A stretch of 64,000 nt of DNA from Corallococcus silvisoli (lineage in GTDB: Bacteria > Myxococcota > Myxococcia > Myxococcales > Myxococcaceae): contig NZ_JAAAPJ010000014.1 in NCBI RefSeq assembly GCF_009909145.1, forward strand, positions 248,001 to 312,000, written 5' to 3'. Each line of letters begins with the position of its first letter. Position 1 is the stretch's first letter. The position numbers and the translations under genes were made by a program. Below the pieces are notes generated by a model that worked only from the letters and a program-made list of their open reading frames with translations, was not told the DNA's origin and made no database searches. Shown here in pieces: positions 15,673 through 26,196 of this stretch.

Positions 15673-18600
15673 TCCGCAATACCTCTCCCGAGGAATGGCA
15701 GTGTCTACGATTGACCAGCACCGTGTTTGGCGTGCCCACCGCTCCCATTCCCTGCGCCGGTGATATCGCGCAGGTCCGACACCGCCAGTATCTGGTCAAC
15801 GAGGTCGTGGCTCCTTCGGATGTCCGGGAGCAACACACCCTCGTCCGGCTCACATGTCTCGATGACGACGCACAGGGCCGGCCCCTGTCTGTCCTGTGGG
15901 AGCGAGAGCTCGCCCCGCGGGTCATCCGTCCTGAACAGTCAGGACTGGGAACGCCTCAGCGCATCGACGAACCCCGCCACTTCGCGGCCTACCTGCATGC
16001 GCTCAAGTGGAGCTCCGTCACGGCCACCGACGCCCGGCTCTTCCAGGCTCCATTCCGCGCCGGCATCCACCTGCTCGACCATCAACTCACGCCGCTCAGA
16101 AAGGCGCTCGAGCTTCCACGGGTCAACCTCTTCATCGCCGACGACGTAGGCCTGGGAAAGACCATCGAGGCCGGGCTGGTGATGCAGGAGCTGATCCTCC
16201 GCCAGCGCGTGGACCGCGTCCTTATCGTCTGCCCGGCATCCGTGACGCTCCAGTGGCGCGATGAGATGGAGAAGCGCTTCGGCCTGCGCTTCGAGATCTT
16301 CAACGGCGAGTTCGTCTCACGTCGCCGTCAGGAGCGAGGCTTCCAGGTCCCGGTCTGGAGCACTCACTCGCGCTTCATCGTGTCGTACCAGACGCTCCGC
16401 CGCAGCGAGTACTTCGAGCCACTGAAGACGCTGCTGGAGGAGAAGGGGCCCCACAAGTCGATGCTGGTGCTCGACGAGGCGCACGTCGTCGCCCCCGCGT
16501 CCGCCAACCGCTACGCCGTCGACACGGAGACGACCCAGAGCATCCGCTCGCTGGCGGAGCGCTTTGAACACCGGCTGTTCCTCTCCGCCACGCCCCACAA
16601 CGGACACTCCAACAGCTTCTCCGCGCTGCTGGAGATGCTCGACCCCCAGCGCTTCACGCGCGGCACCCGTGTCAGGGAGTCGCAGCTCGCCCCGGTGATG
16701 GTGCGCCGGTTGAAAAGCGACCTGCGGGCCCTTGGCAGCGCGCAGCGGTACCCCGAACGCCAGGTCGTAGGCGTTCGGCTTGCCCATACTGGGGGCCGCT
16801 GGGGCGCTGAGTGGCTCGGCCCAGACGGGAAGACCGTCGAACACACTGTCGACCTGGGCGAGGGGTCCCCCGTTGAGTTGGAACTCTCCCAGAAGCTCGC
16901 GCGTTACACGCAGCTCCTGGCGCCTACCACGAAGAAGAGCTGCCTCGTCTTCATCAACCTCCAGAAGCGGCTCCTCTCCAGCATCGAAGCCTTCCACCGC
17001 ACGCTCTCCGTACACGCGGCTGCTTCTGGCGCGGTCGGACTGGCCCCCGACGGCGGCTCACTCACTGGCGACGCACCCTCCGAATCCGAGGAGCACGGGG
17101 AGACGGATGAGTCGCTCGAACTGGCGCTCGATGAGGCCGTGCGTGAGGACAGCCAGGGACTCTCCGCCAGTGTCCAGGCCCGGCAGCTCCTGGACGAGAT
17201 GCTGAAGCTGAGCGCACGGCACCGCACCGCACGAGACGCCAAGCTTCGAGCCCTGCTCCACTGGGTTCGCGAACACCAGTGTCCGCTCACCCGGGGCGCC
17301 GCGTGGAAGCCCCGCCGGGTCATCCTCTTCACGGAGTACGGAGACACCCTTCGCTACCTCAAGGAACAGCTCACCGCTGCCTTCGAGGGAACCCAACGGG
17401 GGGATGAACGGATCCTCACGTTGACGGGTGGGCTCGATGACGCGAAGCGCGCGGAGGTCCAGGCTGCTTTCAACGGCCCCTTGGACGAGTTCCCCGTGCG
17501 CTTCCTGCTGGCGACCGACGCGGCTCGCGAAGGGATCAACCTGCAGGGCCACTGCGCGGACCTCTTCCACTTCGACGTCCCATGGAACCCCTCGCGCATG
17601 GAGCAGCGCAACGGTCGCATCGACCGTGCCCTGCAACCCGAGCCCGTGGTCCGGTGTGGCTACTTCGTCTACGCCCAGCGGGCCGAGGACGCGGTGCTCG
17701 ACACCGTGGCTCGCAAGGTGGACACCATCGTCCGCGAGTTGGGCAGCCTGGGCAGCGTGCTGATGGACCAGATGCATGATGCCCTCGCCCAGGGCATCAC
17801 GCAGGGCACGCTGGAGAGCGTCTCACGGGCCGCGACCTCCTCGCGCACCGAGGTGACGAAGCGAGAGCTTGAATCGCAGCGGACGCTCCAATCGCTGCGC
17901 AAGGAACTGGATGCCATTGGCGAGCTCCGTGAACGCAGTCGAGAGGTGATGGACTTCGACCCTGCCCTGCTTCGCGATGCGTTGGACGTGGGTTTCGAAC
18001 TCGCGGGCGCCGGCCGGATGGAACGAGCGGAGGTCACGGAGGAAGGCAGGACGCTGGAGGCGTGGAAGGTCCCTGCCCTTCCCCCTTCATGGAACACGAC
18101 CCTCGACGCCATCCGTCCCCGGCGAGAGAGGGACGAAGCTCCGTGGGAGTGGCGCGAACGCCCCCTCTCGCCCGTTGTCTTCGAAGCGCCTCCTGGGGTC
18201 TCCAGCAAGCTCGCCCACCTCCATCTGTCCCATCCCATCGTTCAGCGCGTGCTCCAGCGGTTCCTCGCGCAGGGGTTCTCCGCGAATGACCTGAGCCGGA
18301 TCACGGTGGTCCGGAGCAAGCGCGACTCGGTGGCGCGCGTCATCATCTTCGGACGGCTTTCGCTCTTCGGGGCTGGCGCCGCGCGACTGCATGACGAGGT
18401 GGTATCGGTCTCGGCGAAGTGGCTGGACGGGGGCGGCAAGGGTCACTTGAAGCCCTTCGCGGACGAGGCGGACCGCAAGGCCATCGAACAACTCGAAACA
18501 ACCCTGGCCGAGGCACCCGCGCTCTCCTCCATGCCGCGGTCGATCCAGGCGCGGCTTCTGGCCAGCGCATCCTCCGACTTCGCGAAGCTCTGGTCCTTCG

Positions 18601-18926
18601 TCGAGGAGCAGGCATCGCAGCGGGAGCAGGATGCGCGCAAGAAGCTGGCGGCACGTGGGACGGCCGAGTCGAAGGCGCTGACGCAAATCCTCCTGACGCA
18701 GCAGGAGACAATCCAGGAAGCCCTGAGCGCGCAGCTCGAGCTCAAGCTCGGCGGGCGCGAGGAACAGGACCAATGGCGACGTGACAAGGTCCACCTTGAG
18801 CAACGACTGACGGCCCTCAAGAAGGAACTCGTCGAGCAACCCCAATCATTGAAGACCCTCTACGCCGTACAGGTCGCCCGCGTGGTCCCCGTGGGGATGG
18901 TCTATCTCTGGCCGGTGGCGCGATGA
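15648..18926 (+). CDS. drmD: DISARM protein DrmD, SNF2-like helicase
   Basis: SNF2/RapA-type superfamily 2 ATPase found only in class 1 DISARM. With numbering from GTG 15648 (1092 residues): Walker A DDVGLGKT at 165-172, DEAH at 276-279, LFLSATPHNGHSN, and the helicase C domain with ILFTEYGDTLRYLK, ATDAAREGINLQG and QRNGRIDRALQP. A long charged C-terminal region follows. The start is uncertain: the GTG at 15648 lies inside the immunity gene's 3' end, and another GTG at 15722 would still precede the first conserved block (around IAQVRHRQYLVNEVV). The stop overlaps drmMI by ATGA. It probably remodels or translocates on DNA for the DrmA-DrmB core. Confidence 0.9.
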   Translation: MAQAALPVVRNTSPEEWQCLRLTSTVFGVPTAPIPCAGDIAQVRHRQYLVNEVVAPSDVREQHTLVRLTCLDDDAQGRPLSVLWERELAPRVIRPEQSGLGTPQRIDEPRHFAAYLHALKWSSVTATDARLFQAPFRAGIHLLDHQLTPLRKALELPRVNLFIADDVGLGKTIEAGLVMQELILRQRVDRVLIVCPASVTLQWRDEMEKRFGLRFEIFNGEFVSRRRQERGFQVPVWSTHSRFIVSYQTLRRSEYFEPLKTLLEEKGPHKSMLVLDEAHVVAPASANRYAVDTETTQSIRSLAERFEHRLFLSATPHNGHSNSFSALLEMLDPQRFTRGTRVRESQLAPVMVRRLKSDLRALGSAQRYPERQVVGVRLAHTGGRWGAEWLGPDGKTVEHTVDLGEGSPVELELSQKLARYTQLLAPTTKKSCLVFINLQKRLLSSIEAFHRTLSVHAAASGAVGLAPDGGSLTGDAPSESEEHGETDESLELALDEAVREDSQGLSASVQARQLLDEMLKLSARHRTARDAKLRALLHWVREHQCPLTRGAAWKPRRVILFTEYGDTLRYLKEQLTAAFEGTQRGDERILTLTGGLDDAKRAEVQAAFNGPLDEFPVRFLLATDAAREGINLQGHCADLFHFDVPWNPSRMEQRNGRIDRALQPEPVVRCGYFVYAQRAEDAVLDTVARKVDTIVRELGSLGSVLMDQMHDALAQGITQGTLESVSRAATSSRTEVTKRELESQRTLQSLRKELDAIGELRERSREVMDFDPALLRDALDVGFELAGAGRMERAEVTEEGRTLEAWKVPALPPSWNTTLDAIRPRRERDEAPWEWRERPLSPVVFEAPPGVSSKLAHLHLSHPIVQRVLQRFLAQGFSANDLSRITVVRSKRDSVARVIIFGRLSLFGAGAARLHDEVVSVSAKWLDGGGKGHLKPFADEADRKAIEQLETTLAEAPALSSMPRSIQARLLASASSDFAKLWSFVEEQASQREQDARKKLAARGTAESKALTQILLTQQETIQEALSAQLELKLGGREEQDQWRRDKVHLEQRLTALKKELVEQPQSLKTLYAVQVARVVPVGMVYLWPVAR

Positions 18927-21900
18927 GCATCGCTCTGGGGCATGGAGGAGAGCTCGAGCGCCGCTTCCACCAGACATGGCTTGGAATGGCGCAACCCATC
19001 GAAGGATTGGTGGTTTCAGTCCCAGTCCTCGAGGACGCGCAGTGCATGCAACGCCTCCCGGTGTCCGCCCAGTCGCGGTTCACCCTCCTGGCCGGCCGTG
19101 AGTCGCCCCGGGTGACCGATGTCCCGCGCTTCCTAGGGGAGGTGCTGGGTTACACCGGGGACGACTTCGTCACGGAGTTTCCGGAGGACCTCCGGCTCGA
19201 CATCGCGGAGGGACAACAGACGCTCAGACCCACACGGGGCCTGCGGCGGCGCGGTCCTCCTCCAGCAAGGCCAGAAGGACTGCCGGATGACTCCACGCCC
19301 ATCAGCAGGGCCGCGGAAGGCTTCGTGCTCCTGACCTGGGAGCTACCGCCAGGACTCGACCTGGACAAGAAGGAGGACATGACGGGCGCGTGGTTCTACG
19401 AACCGACCGCGAAGTTCGACCGCCTGCTGCGCGCCGCCCGGGTCCCTATCGGGCTGCTGTTCAACGGCGACTCCGTACGCCTGCTCTACGCGCCCCACGG
19501 CGAAACCTCGGGGCATCTCACCTTCCGGTTCAAGGACCTCGTCACCTCCAGCGGCCGCCCGCTGTTCGATGCGATGGTGATGCTCCTGCACGCGCGCCGC
19601 CTCTTTGGAGTGCTGCCCGAGCATCAGCTTCCCGCGCTCCTGGAACAGTCGCGCCGCCGTCAGGCGGATGTGACCGAGGCGCTCGCGGGTCAGGTACTCG
19701 AAGCGCTGGGCATTCTCCTCGCCGGCTTCGAGGCCGCCGCGGAGCGCGATGGCTCCCGGGCCCTGGATGAGGCGTTCTCGCGGGGGGAGGATCACGTCTA
19801 CGGCGGCCTGCTCTCCACGCTCCTCCGGCTCGTCTTCATCCTCTACGCGGAGGACCGGGGCCTGCTTCCCGTGGACCAGGAGCCTTACCGCGAAGACCTG
19901 TCAGCGAAGGCGCTCCATGAGCAACTGGTCCAAGACGCCAACCAGTACCCCGACGCGATGAACCGACGGTTCGGTGCGTGGCCACGACTGCTGGCGCTCT
20001 TCCGGTGCATCTACCTTGGCGCTTCCCACGACAAGCTGCGGATGCCTCCCCGGAGGGGCCAGCTCTTCCATCCCGAGGCCTTTCCCTTCCTGGGAGGCGG
20101 AAGTATCGACGATTCGCGCGCGGACTCGCCCGCGCCATCCATCGATGACGGGACCGTCCATCAGGTCCTCGAGAGGCTCATCTTCCTGGATGGGCAGCGA
20201 CTGAGCTTCAGGTCGCTCGACGTGGAGCAGATCGGCTCCGTGTACGAGGGGCTGATGGGCTTCCACGTGAAGCGGCTGACTGGCGTCGGACTCTGTCTCA
20301 GGCCCTGGAAGGTCTGGGTCTCCTCGGACGAGGTGCTGGCCCAACCCGCGAAGCGGCGCGCAGCCTGGCTGGAGGAGGCCGGACTCGAAGCGAAGGCGGT
20401 GAAGGCCCTGGCGAGGGTGCTGGAACAGTCGAATACAGCGGAGCAGGTCCTGGCCGCTCTGGAGCCGTACCGCGCGAAGGGTACGGAGATGCGTCGGCCG
20501 TCCCAGTTCGTGCTCCAACCCGGCGACGAGCGGCGGCGGACCAGCAGTCACTACACGCCCCGGAGTCTCTCCGCGCCCATCGTCCGGCGGGCGCTCGACC
20601 CACTTCTCAGGACGATGGGACCCGAGCCTTCATCGGAGCGACTCCTCAACCTGAAGATCTGCGACCCAGCCATGGGGTCAGGGGCCTTCCTCGTGGAGTC
20701 CTGCCGCTTCCTCGCGGACCAGGTCATCGCCGCATGGACGCGCGAGGGCGTGCTGAAGCGCGACAAGCACGAGGATGAGGTGATGCGAGCGCGGCGGCTG
20801 GTGGCACAGCGGTGCCTGTACGGCGTGGACAAGAATCCCTGGGCGGTGAGCCTCGCGAAGCTGTCGCTGTGGCTCGTGACGCTGGCGAAGAGTGAGCCCT
20901 TCACGTTCCTGGACCATGCACTCAAGTGCGGGGATTCGCTGGTCGGACTCGACCTGGAACAACTTCGTGCGTTCCATTGGGACCCGCGCAGCCAGAAGCA
21001 ATCCGAGCTGTCCTGGGAGGTCATCCGGAAGGCGCTGACTCGAGGACTGGAGAAGCGCGCGGAGATCCTCCAGCTCGCGCTCGACCTGGAGGGGCCCGAA
21101 CACAAGCCGATGCAGCTCGACCTGGATCCCGGCCGGATGAAGGAAGGGCTTCTCCGTGACGCGGATGCGGCGCTCAAGGACGTCAAGCAGATCGCCAATG
21201 CATGCGTGGGGGCGTTCTTCGCGCATGGGTCAGACAAGGAGCGGGAGAGGGAGCGCGTCCGCAGGCTCGACTTGATCGGAGCGTGGCTGTCTAAGGCCAA
21301 GCAGGGCGTTCCCCCTCCGATGCCAGCCTCCATCGCGGCGTTCTCCGCGCCGTCATGGACGTTCCACTGGCCGCTGGAGTTCCCGGAGGTATTCCACGGG
21401 AGTCGTCCGGATCCGCTCGACAACGAGCAGCCCAACAAGGCGGCGTGGATGGATGGCTTCGTCGGGAATCCCCCCTTCGCTGGGAAGAACTCCATCATCG
21501 ACGCCGGGGGAGCGAACTACCTGCCGTGGCTCCAGGCGGTGCATGAGGGGGCGCATGGCAACGCGGATCTCGCTTCGCACTTCTTCCGCCGCGCGTTCCA
21601 TCTGCTGGGCGAGCACGGCAGCTTCGGCTTCATCGCCACCAACACCATCGCGCAGGGGGACACGCGGGCCACGGGACTGAAGTACCTGGTGGACCACAAC
21701 GGCCACCTGTATGACGCCGTGCGCTCCATGAAGTGGCCCGTGGCTGGAGCCAACGTCTCCGTGTCCGTGGTGCATCTGGCCAAGGGCCATGTCTCCGAGC
21801 TGGCACTGGAGCCTCGGCTGGATGGCCAGCGCGTGAAGCACCTCAACTCGCGACTGAGGGGAAAGCCTGAGCGCGCGGACCCCGTGGCGCTCGCCGCCAA

Positions 21901-22852
21901 CGCGGGCAAGAGCTTCCAAGGCAGTATCGTCCTTGGCATGGGGTTCGTGCTCAGCCCCGAGCAGCGTTCGGCCTTGATTGCGAAGTCGCGCAAGAACACA
22001 GAACGCATCTTTCGTTACGTCGGCGGCGAGGAGATCAACTCCGACCCGACCCCGGGACTTGAAAGACATGTCATCAACTTCGGGCAGATGGAATTAAAGA
22101 CAGCAGAGCAATGGCCTGACCTTCTTCGCATCGTGAAGGAGTTGGTGAAGCCGGAACGCCTCAATCTGAAAGACAACACTGATGGCAAGCGCCGAAAGTC
22201 GTACTGGTGGCAATACGGGCGATACACACCCGCTCTCTATAATGCACTGCATCCCATCTCCCGCTGCCTCGCCATCTCGCGCGTCTCCAAGCATTTGATG
22301 TTCTCTTGGCAGCAGACCTCCACGGTCTTCAGCGAGGGTGTTGTCGTCATCCCCGTGGAGCAGGACCACTGGCTGACGGTTCTGCAATCCCGTGTACATG
22401 AGGTCTGGGCCCGGCTGCTGTCCTCCTCCATGCGTAACGACCTCCGTTACGCCCCCAGCGACTGCTTTGAAACCTTCCCCTTCCCCGACGAGTCGCACAT
22501 CTCGCGGCTCGACGCGGTGGGAGCACGGCTCCACTTCGAGCGCAGCCAGTACATGCAGGCCCACGGCATCGGACTGACGACGACGTACAACCGCCTCAAG
22601 GACAAGTCCGTCACCGACTCCGCGACCCAGCGGCTGCGGGAGCTGCACGAGACCGTCGACCAGGCCGTTCTGGATGCCTACGGCTGGAAGGACCTCCACG
22701 CACCTCCCTACTGCGGCGCCACCGCCTCGCAGCTCGAAGCCTTCGAGGACGACGTCCTCGACCGCCTCTTCGACCTGAACGAGCGCCGTGCCCACGAGGA
22801 AGCCCATCCCGGCTCGCGTCGTACGGCGAAGCCCCGCACCCAAACCGCGTGA
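18923..22852 (+). CDS. drmMI: DISARM adenine-N6 DNA methyltransferase DrmMI
   Basis: 1309-residue Eco57I/MmeI-like methylase that modifies host DNA so that the DISARM core ignores it. A long N-terminal region precedes the catalytic core: RRTSSHYTPRSL, SAM-binding motif I DPAMGSGAF at 581-589, and motif IV NPPF at 849-852, the gamma-type order for N6-adenine methylation. The C-terminal third carries the target-recognition region with YVGGEEINSDPT and a WW-type aromatic stretch. That part (about residues 1033-1112) has clearly lower G+C (130 of 240 bases in 22021-22260, about 54%) than the surrounding gene, as expected if the specificity domain was exchanged. ATG 18923 overlaps the drmD stop. 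Confidence 0.92.
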   Translation: MSIALGHGGELERRFHQTWLGMAQPIEGLVVSVPVLEDAQCMQRLPVSAQSRFTLLAGRESPRVTDVPRFLGEVLGYTGDDFVTEFPEDLRLDIAEGQQTLRPTRGLRRRGPPPARPEGLPDDSTPISRAAEGFVLLTWELPPGLDLDKKEDMTGAWFYEPTAKFDRLLRAARVPIGLLFNGDSVRLLYAPHGETSGHLTFRFKDLVTSSGRPLFDAMVMLLHARRLFGVLPEHQLPALLEQSRRRQADVTEALAGQVLEALGILLAGFEAAAERDGSRALDEAFSRGEDHVYGGLLSTLLRLVFILYAEDRGLLPVDQEPYREDLSAKALHEQLVQDANQYPDAMNRRFGAWPRLLALFRCIYLGASHDKLRMPPRRGQLFHPEAFPFLGGGSIDDSRADSPAPSIDDGTVHQVLERLIFLDGQRLSFRSLDVEQIGSVYEGLMGFHVKRLTGVGLCLRPWKVWVSSDEVLAQPAKRRAAWLEEAGLEAKAVKALARVLEQSNTAEQVLAALEPYRAKGTEMRRPSQFVLQPGDERRRTSSHYTPRSLSAPIVRRALDPLLRTMGPEPSSERLLNLKICDPAMGSGAFLVESCRFLADQVIAAWTREGVLKRDKHEDEVMRARRLVAQRCLYGVDKNPWAVSLAKLSLWLVTLAKSEPFTFLDHALKCGDSLVGLDLEQLRAFHWDPRSQKQSELSWEVIRKALTRGLEKRAEILQLALDLEGPEHKPMQLDLDPGRMKEGLLRDADAALKDVKQIANACVGAFFAHGSDKERERERVRRLDLIGAWLSKAKQGVPPPMPASIAAFSAPSWTFHWPLEFPEVFHGSRPDPLDNEQPNKAAWMDGFVGNPPFAGKNSIIDAGGANYLPWLQAVHEGAHGNADLASHFFRRAFHLLGEHGSFGFIATNTIAQGDTRATGLKYLVDHNGHLYDAVRSMKWPVAGANVSVSVVHLAKGHVSELALEPRLDGQRVKHLNSRLRGKPERADPVALAANAGKSFQGSIVLGMGFVLSPEQRSALIAKSRKNTERIFRYVGGEEINSDPTPGLERHVINFGQMELKTAEQWPDLLRIVKELVKPERLNLKDNTDGKRRKSYWWQYGRYTPALYNALHPISRCLAISRVSKHLMFSWQQTSTVFSEGVVVIPVEQDHWLTVLQSRVHEVWARLLSSSMRNDLRYAPSDCFETFPFPDESHISRLDAVGARLHFERSQYMQAHGIGLTTTYNRLKDKSVTDSATQRLRELHETVDQAVLDAYGWKDLHAPPYCGATASQLEAFEDDVLDRLFDLNERRAHEEAHPGSRRTAKPRTQTA

Positions 22853-25800
22853 GCCCTCCCATGAAAACCCATGACGCCGGAGCAGTCCGCGCCCACCTCA
22901 TCGATGCACTGGAAGCGGACCTCGTCGGTCCCTTCGGCAAACCCTCGGGCGCTCCCGTGTCGGACGCGCCAGAGAGGCTCCGCAATCCCCCGTCGCGTTG
23001 GTACCTGACCGGCTTCCTCGTCCCGCTCGACCAGGGGGTCATCGAGGACGAACCCGACGACGAGGAGGACGACCTGGCCGCGGGCAGCGACGAGGACAAC
23101 GAAGAAGCCGCCCGGCATGACCCGACCGTGAAGAAGGTGCGCCGTCTCCCCGCATCCATGGGCCTGTCCGTCTTCGTCCCTTCCGACACGGCCCAGCTCA
23201 CCGCGCACGTCTGCTGGGCGGACTACCAACGCGTCGAGGCCGACGAACGCAAGCAATGGAGCCGGACCTTCCACCAACGCACCGTCACCCTTCCCCTGAA
23301 CGACGCGGTGCTTCGCGAAGGCGTGGCCCTGCGGGACAGCCTGGGCCTGCGCCTGGAAGGCCACGTGGAGAAAACGCCCGAAGGCGCGCTCGCCGTCGCC
23401 ATCTTCCTCGTGAACGCCCGCGCTCCCACCAGCACCGCCGCGGAGCGCGACGAGTCCTACGCCTTCCAGACCCACCTCGCCCTGGAGTGCGCGAAGGGCT
23501 TCGTCGGCCGGCAGGACTCGAGCGATGCCCAGAGTGACGACGACGACGACCTCGTCAACGACCTCCAATTCCGACACCGCCAGCAGTGGGCCGTGGGCCA
23601 CGGTGTCTCCGTGCGAGTGGACGCTACCTCACGGCCTGTGACTCGCGTGGAGACGGATTGGCTGCCACGTGTCGAAGTGCTCCCCGTCGAAGCGCGCTGG
23701 ATTCCCGAAGTCACCGTGCGGATGGAACAGCTCGCCGCGTTCACGAAGCCCTCGGAGGCCGTGGCGGCCCTGAGTCCCCTGGTGCGAACCTACCGCGACT
23801 GGATCACCACCCAGGCCGCCATTGATGTGGGCAGCGCTCGCCGCGAGGAGACGCGAGATGAACTCGTCCGCCGCGCCCACCGCGCGGCCACTCGCATCGA
23901 GGAGGGCATCCAACTCCTGGAACGGGAACCCCTCGCCTTCGACGCCTTCCGCTGGATGAACAGCGTCATGGCCCAGGCCGAGCGCAAGGCCCGTCCAGAT
24001 GACCCCAAGTGGCGCCTCTTCCAGCTCGCCTTCATCCTGCTCAACCTCCCCTCCGTGGAGGACGAGGCCCACGCGGACCGTGAGCTCGTGGAGCTCATCT
24101 TCTTCCCCACCGGCGGAGGAAAGACGCAGGCGTACCTGGGCCTCATCGCCTTCACCCTGCTCCTGCGCCGCCTCCGGGGCCAGTCCCAGCCCCACAGAGG
24201 CCTGGGGGTCGCCGTGCTGCTGCGCTACACGCTGCGGCTGCTCACGCTCGACCAGCTTGGCCGCGCCGCGACGCTCATCTGCGCGCTCGACGTGCTCCGC
24301 CAACAGGAGCCGAAGCGCCTGGGCGAGGTCCGCTTCTCCATCGGGCTGTGGGTCGGCCGCTCCGCCACCGCCAACACCCTGGAGCAGGTGGCCGCGCAGA
24401 TCACCGAGTACAAGAACGACAACAGTCCGCGCGCCCAGTCCCCCTTTCCACTCGCCACCTGCCCCTGGTGCGCCACGCCCTTCGAACGGGAGTGCTTCAT
24501 CCTCCAGCCGTCCAAATCCAGACCCCAGGAGGTGCTGGTCGGCTGCGCGAACATCGCGTGCGTCTTCAACCTGGGCCGCAACCCCGAAGGACTCCCCGTC
24601 CTCTTCGTCGACGAACAGATCTACCGCGAGCTGCCGTGCTTCCTCGTCGCCACCGTGGACAAGTTCGCCATGCTGCCCTGGCGCGGTGAGACCGGCCTGC
24701 TCTTCGGCCGCGCACTGGGGCGCACCGGCAAGCGCTTCGTGGGGCCCTGCGACGACGCCGCGGCCGTGAAGGCAGCCCTCGTGATGCTCCCGAACGGACT
24801 GCGTCCCCCGGAGCTCATCGTGCAGGACGAACTGCACCTCATCTCCGGCCCGCTGGGCTCCATGGTGGGCCTCTACGAGGGCGCCATCCTGACACTCGCG
24901 CCCCGGGCGAAGCTGGTGGCCTCCACGGCCACGGTCCGCCGCTCACGGCATCAGGTGAGCCGCCTCTATGGGCGGGACGTGGCGCTCTTCCCGCCCCCCG
25001 GCGTGGATGCCTCCGAGATGTTCTTTGCTTCCGTGGGAAAGGAGGGCGCGCGCCAGTACGTGGGAGTGGCGGCGCCCGGACGTCCCATGAAGGCCATCCT
25101 GCTGCGCGTCTATGTCAGCGTGCTCGCCGCCGCCGCGCGCGGTGAACACCTCCATGGCGCCGCGAGCGCCGACCCGTACCTGACGCTCGTCGGCTACTTC
25201 AACAGCCTGCGCGAGCTGGGCGGCATGCGTCGGCTCGTCGAGGACGAGGTGCGCCGGCTGGCGATGGACCGCGTCCGGCGCCGGCCAGAGGACGTCGACA
25301 AGGAGGCCGACCATCCCTGGTACCGGGGCAGGACCATCCGTGGCGAACCCATCGAGCTGACCAGCCGGGAGAAGACCGCCGACATCAAGGCCTCCAAGAA
25401 CCGCCTGGAGCTCGCGCACGGCCAGCCCCAGAGCGTCGACGTCGTGCTCGCCAGCAACATGATCTCCGTCGGCGTGGACATCGACCGGCTGGGGCTCATG
25501 GTCGTGGCGGGCCAACCCAAGACAACCAGCGAGTACATCCAGGCGTCCAGCCGCGTGGGCCGCAAGGCGAACAAGCCGGGCCTCGTGGTGACCTGCCTCA
25601 ACGCCGCCAAGCCCCGCGACCGCAGCCACTATGAGCGCTTCGGTACGTACCACGAGTCGTTCTACCGCTTCGTCGAAGCCACGTCGGTGACGCCATTCTC
25701 CGCCCCGGCGCTGGACCGCGGCCTCGCGGGGGTGGTGGTGGCGCTGGGCCGCCTGCTGGACACGGCCATGACGGCGCCCCTGGAGTGGAAGTCGCTCCAG

Positions 25801-26196
25801 ACGCACCGGGATGCGCTGGAGAAGAAGCTCGAATCCCTGGCGAAGCGCGCCGGCCGGGGGCTGCCCAAGGAAGAGTCCGAGCGCGCCAGCGGCATCGTGA
25901 TGCAGCGCGCGCGAAGCCTGCTCGACTCGTGGCGCAACATCATCGAGCAGGCGAAGAAGGACGCCGCCCAACGGGCGTACTCGCCCTACGACCCGGAGGG
26001 AAAGGGACTCAAGCCCCTGCTGCGCACCTTCCTGGACGCGACCGACAACCTCACCCAGGACGAACTCAAGTTCGAAGCGCCCACGTCGATGCGCGACGTG
26101 GAGTCCTCGGTGCACCTGTGGATTCAACGCCAACCGCTGGGCGGCTACCGCGCCCCAAAGGCAGCGATGGAGGAGGTGGCGCATGACGAACCGTAG
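22849..26196 (+). CDS. drmA: DISARM core helicase DrmA
   Basis: 1115-residue helicase of the DISARM core that forms a complex with DrmB and binds DNA ends. Walker A PTGGGKT at 420-426, DELH box at 660-663, a four-Cys knuckle before it (CPWC...C...C near 540-570), and C-terminal helicase motifs SNMISVGVDIDRLG and ASSRVGRKANKPG. The N-terminal 250 residues contain an acidic Asp/Glu-rich tract (about residues 65-85). GTG 22849 overlaps the drmMI stop as GTGA; ATG 22861 just downstream is an alternative. The end overlaps drmB by 14 bp, consistent with stoichiometric co-synthesis of the complex. Confidence 0.93.
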   Translation: MSPPMKTHDAGAVRAHLIDALEADLVGPFGKPSGAPVSDAPERLRNPPSRWYLTGFLVPLDQGVIEDEPDDEEDDLAAGSDEDNEEAARHDPTVKKVRRLPASMGLSVFVPSDTAQLTAHVCWADYQRVEADERKQWSRTFHQRTVTLPLNDAVLREGVALRDSLGLRLEGHVEKTPEGALAVAIFLVNARAPTSTAAERDESYAFQTHLALECAKGFVGRQDSSDAQSDDDDDLVNDLQFRHRQQWAVGHGVSVRVDATSRPVTRVETDWLPRVEVLPVEARWIPEVTVRMEQLAAFTKPSEAVAALSPLVRTYRDWITTQAAIDVGSARREETRDELVRRAHRAATRIEEGIQLLEREPLAFDAFRWMNSVMAQAERKARPDDPKWRLFQLAFILLNLPSVEDEAHADRELVELIFFPTGGGKTQAYLGLIAFTLLLRRLRGQSQPHRGLGVAVLLRYTLRLLTLDQLGRAATLICALDVLRQQEPKRLGEVRFSIGLWVGRSATANTLEQVAAQITEYKNDNSPRAQSPFPLATCPWCATPFERECFILQPSKSRPQEVLVGCANIACVFNLGRNPEGLPVLFVDEQIYRELPCFLVATVDKFAMLPWRGETGLLFGRALGRTGKRFVGPCDDAAAVKAALVMLPNGLRPPELIVQDELHLISGPLGSMVGLYEGAILTLAPRAKLVASTATVRRSRHQVSRLYGRDVALFPPPGVDASEMFFASVGKEGARQYVGVAAPGRPMKAILLRVYVSVLAAAARGEHLHGAASADPYLTLVGYFNSLRELGGMRRLVEDEVRRLAMDRVRRRPEDVDKEADHPWYRGRTIRGEPIELTSREKTADIKASKNRLELAHGQPQSVDVVLASNMISVGVDIDRLGLMVVAGQPKTTSEYIQASSRVGRKANKPGLVVTCLNAAKPRDRSHYERFGTYHESFYRFVEATSVTPFSAPALDRGLAGVVVALGRLLDTAMTAPLEWKSLQTHRDALEKKLESLAKRAGRGLPKEESERASGIVMQRARSLLDSWRNIIEQAKKDAAQRAYSPYDPEGKGLKPLLRTFLDATDNLTQDELKFEAPTSMRDVESSVHLWIQRQPLGGYRAPKAAMEEVAHDEP

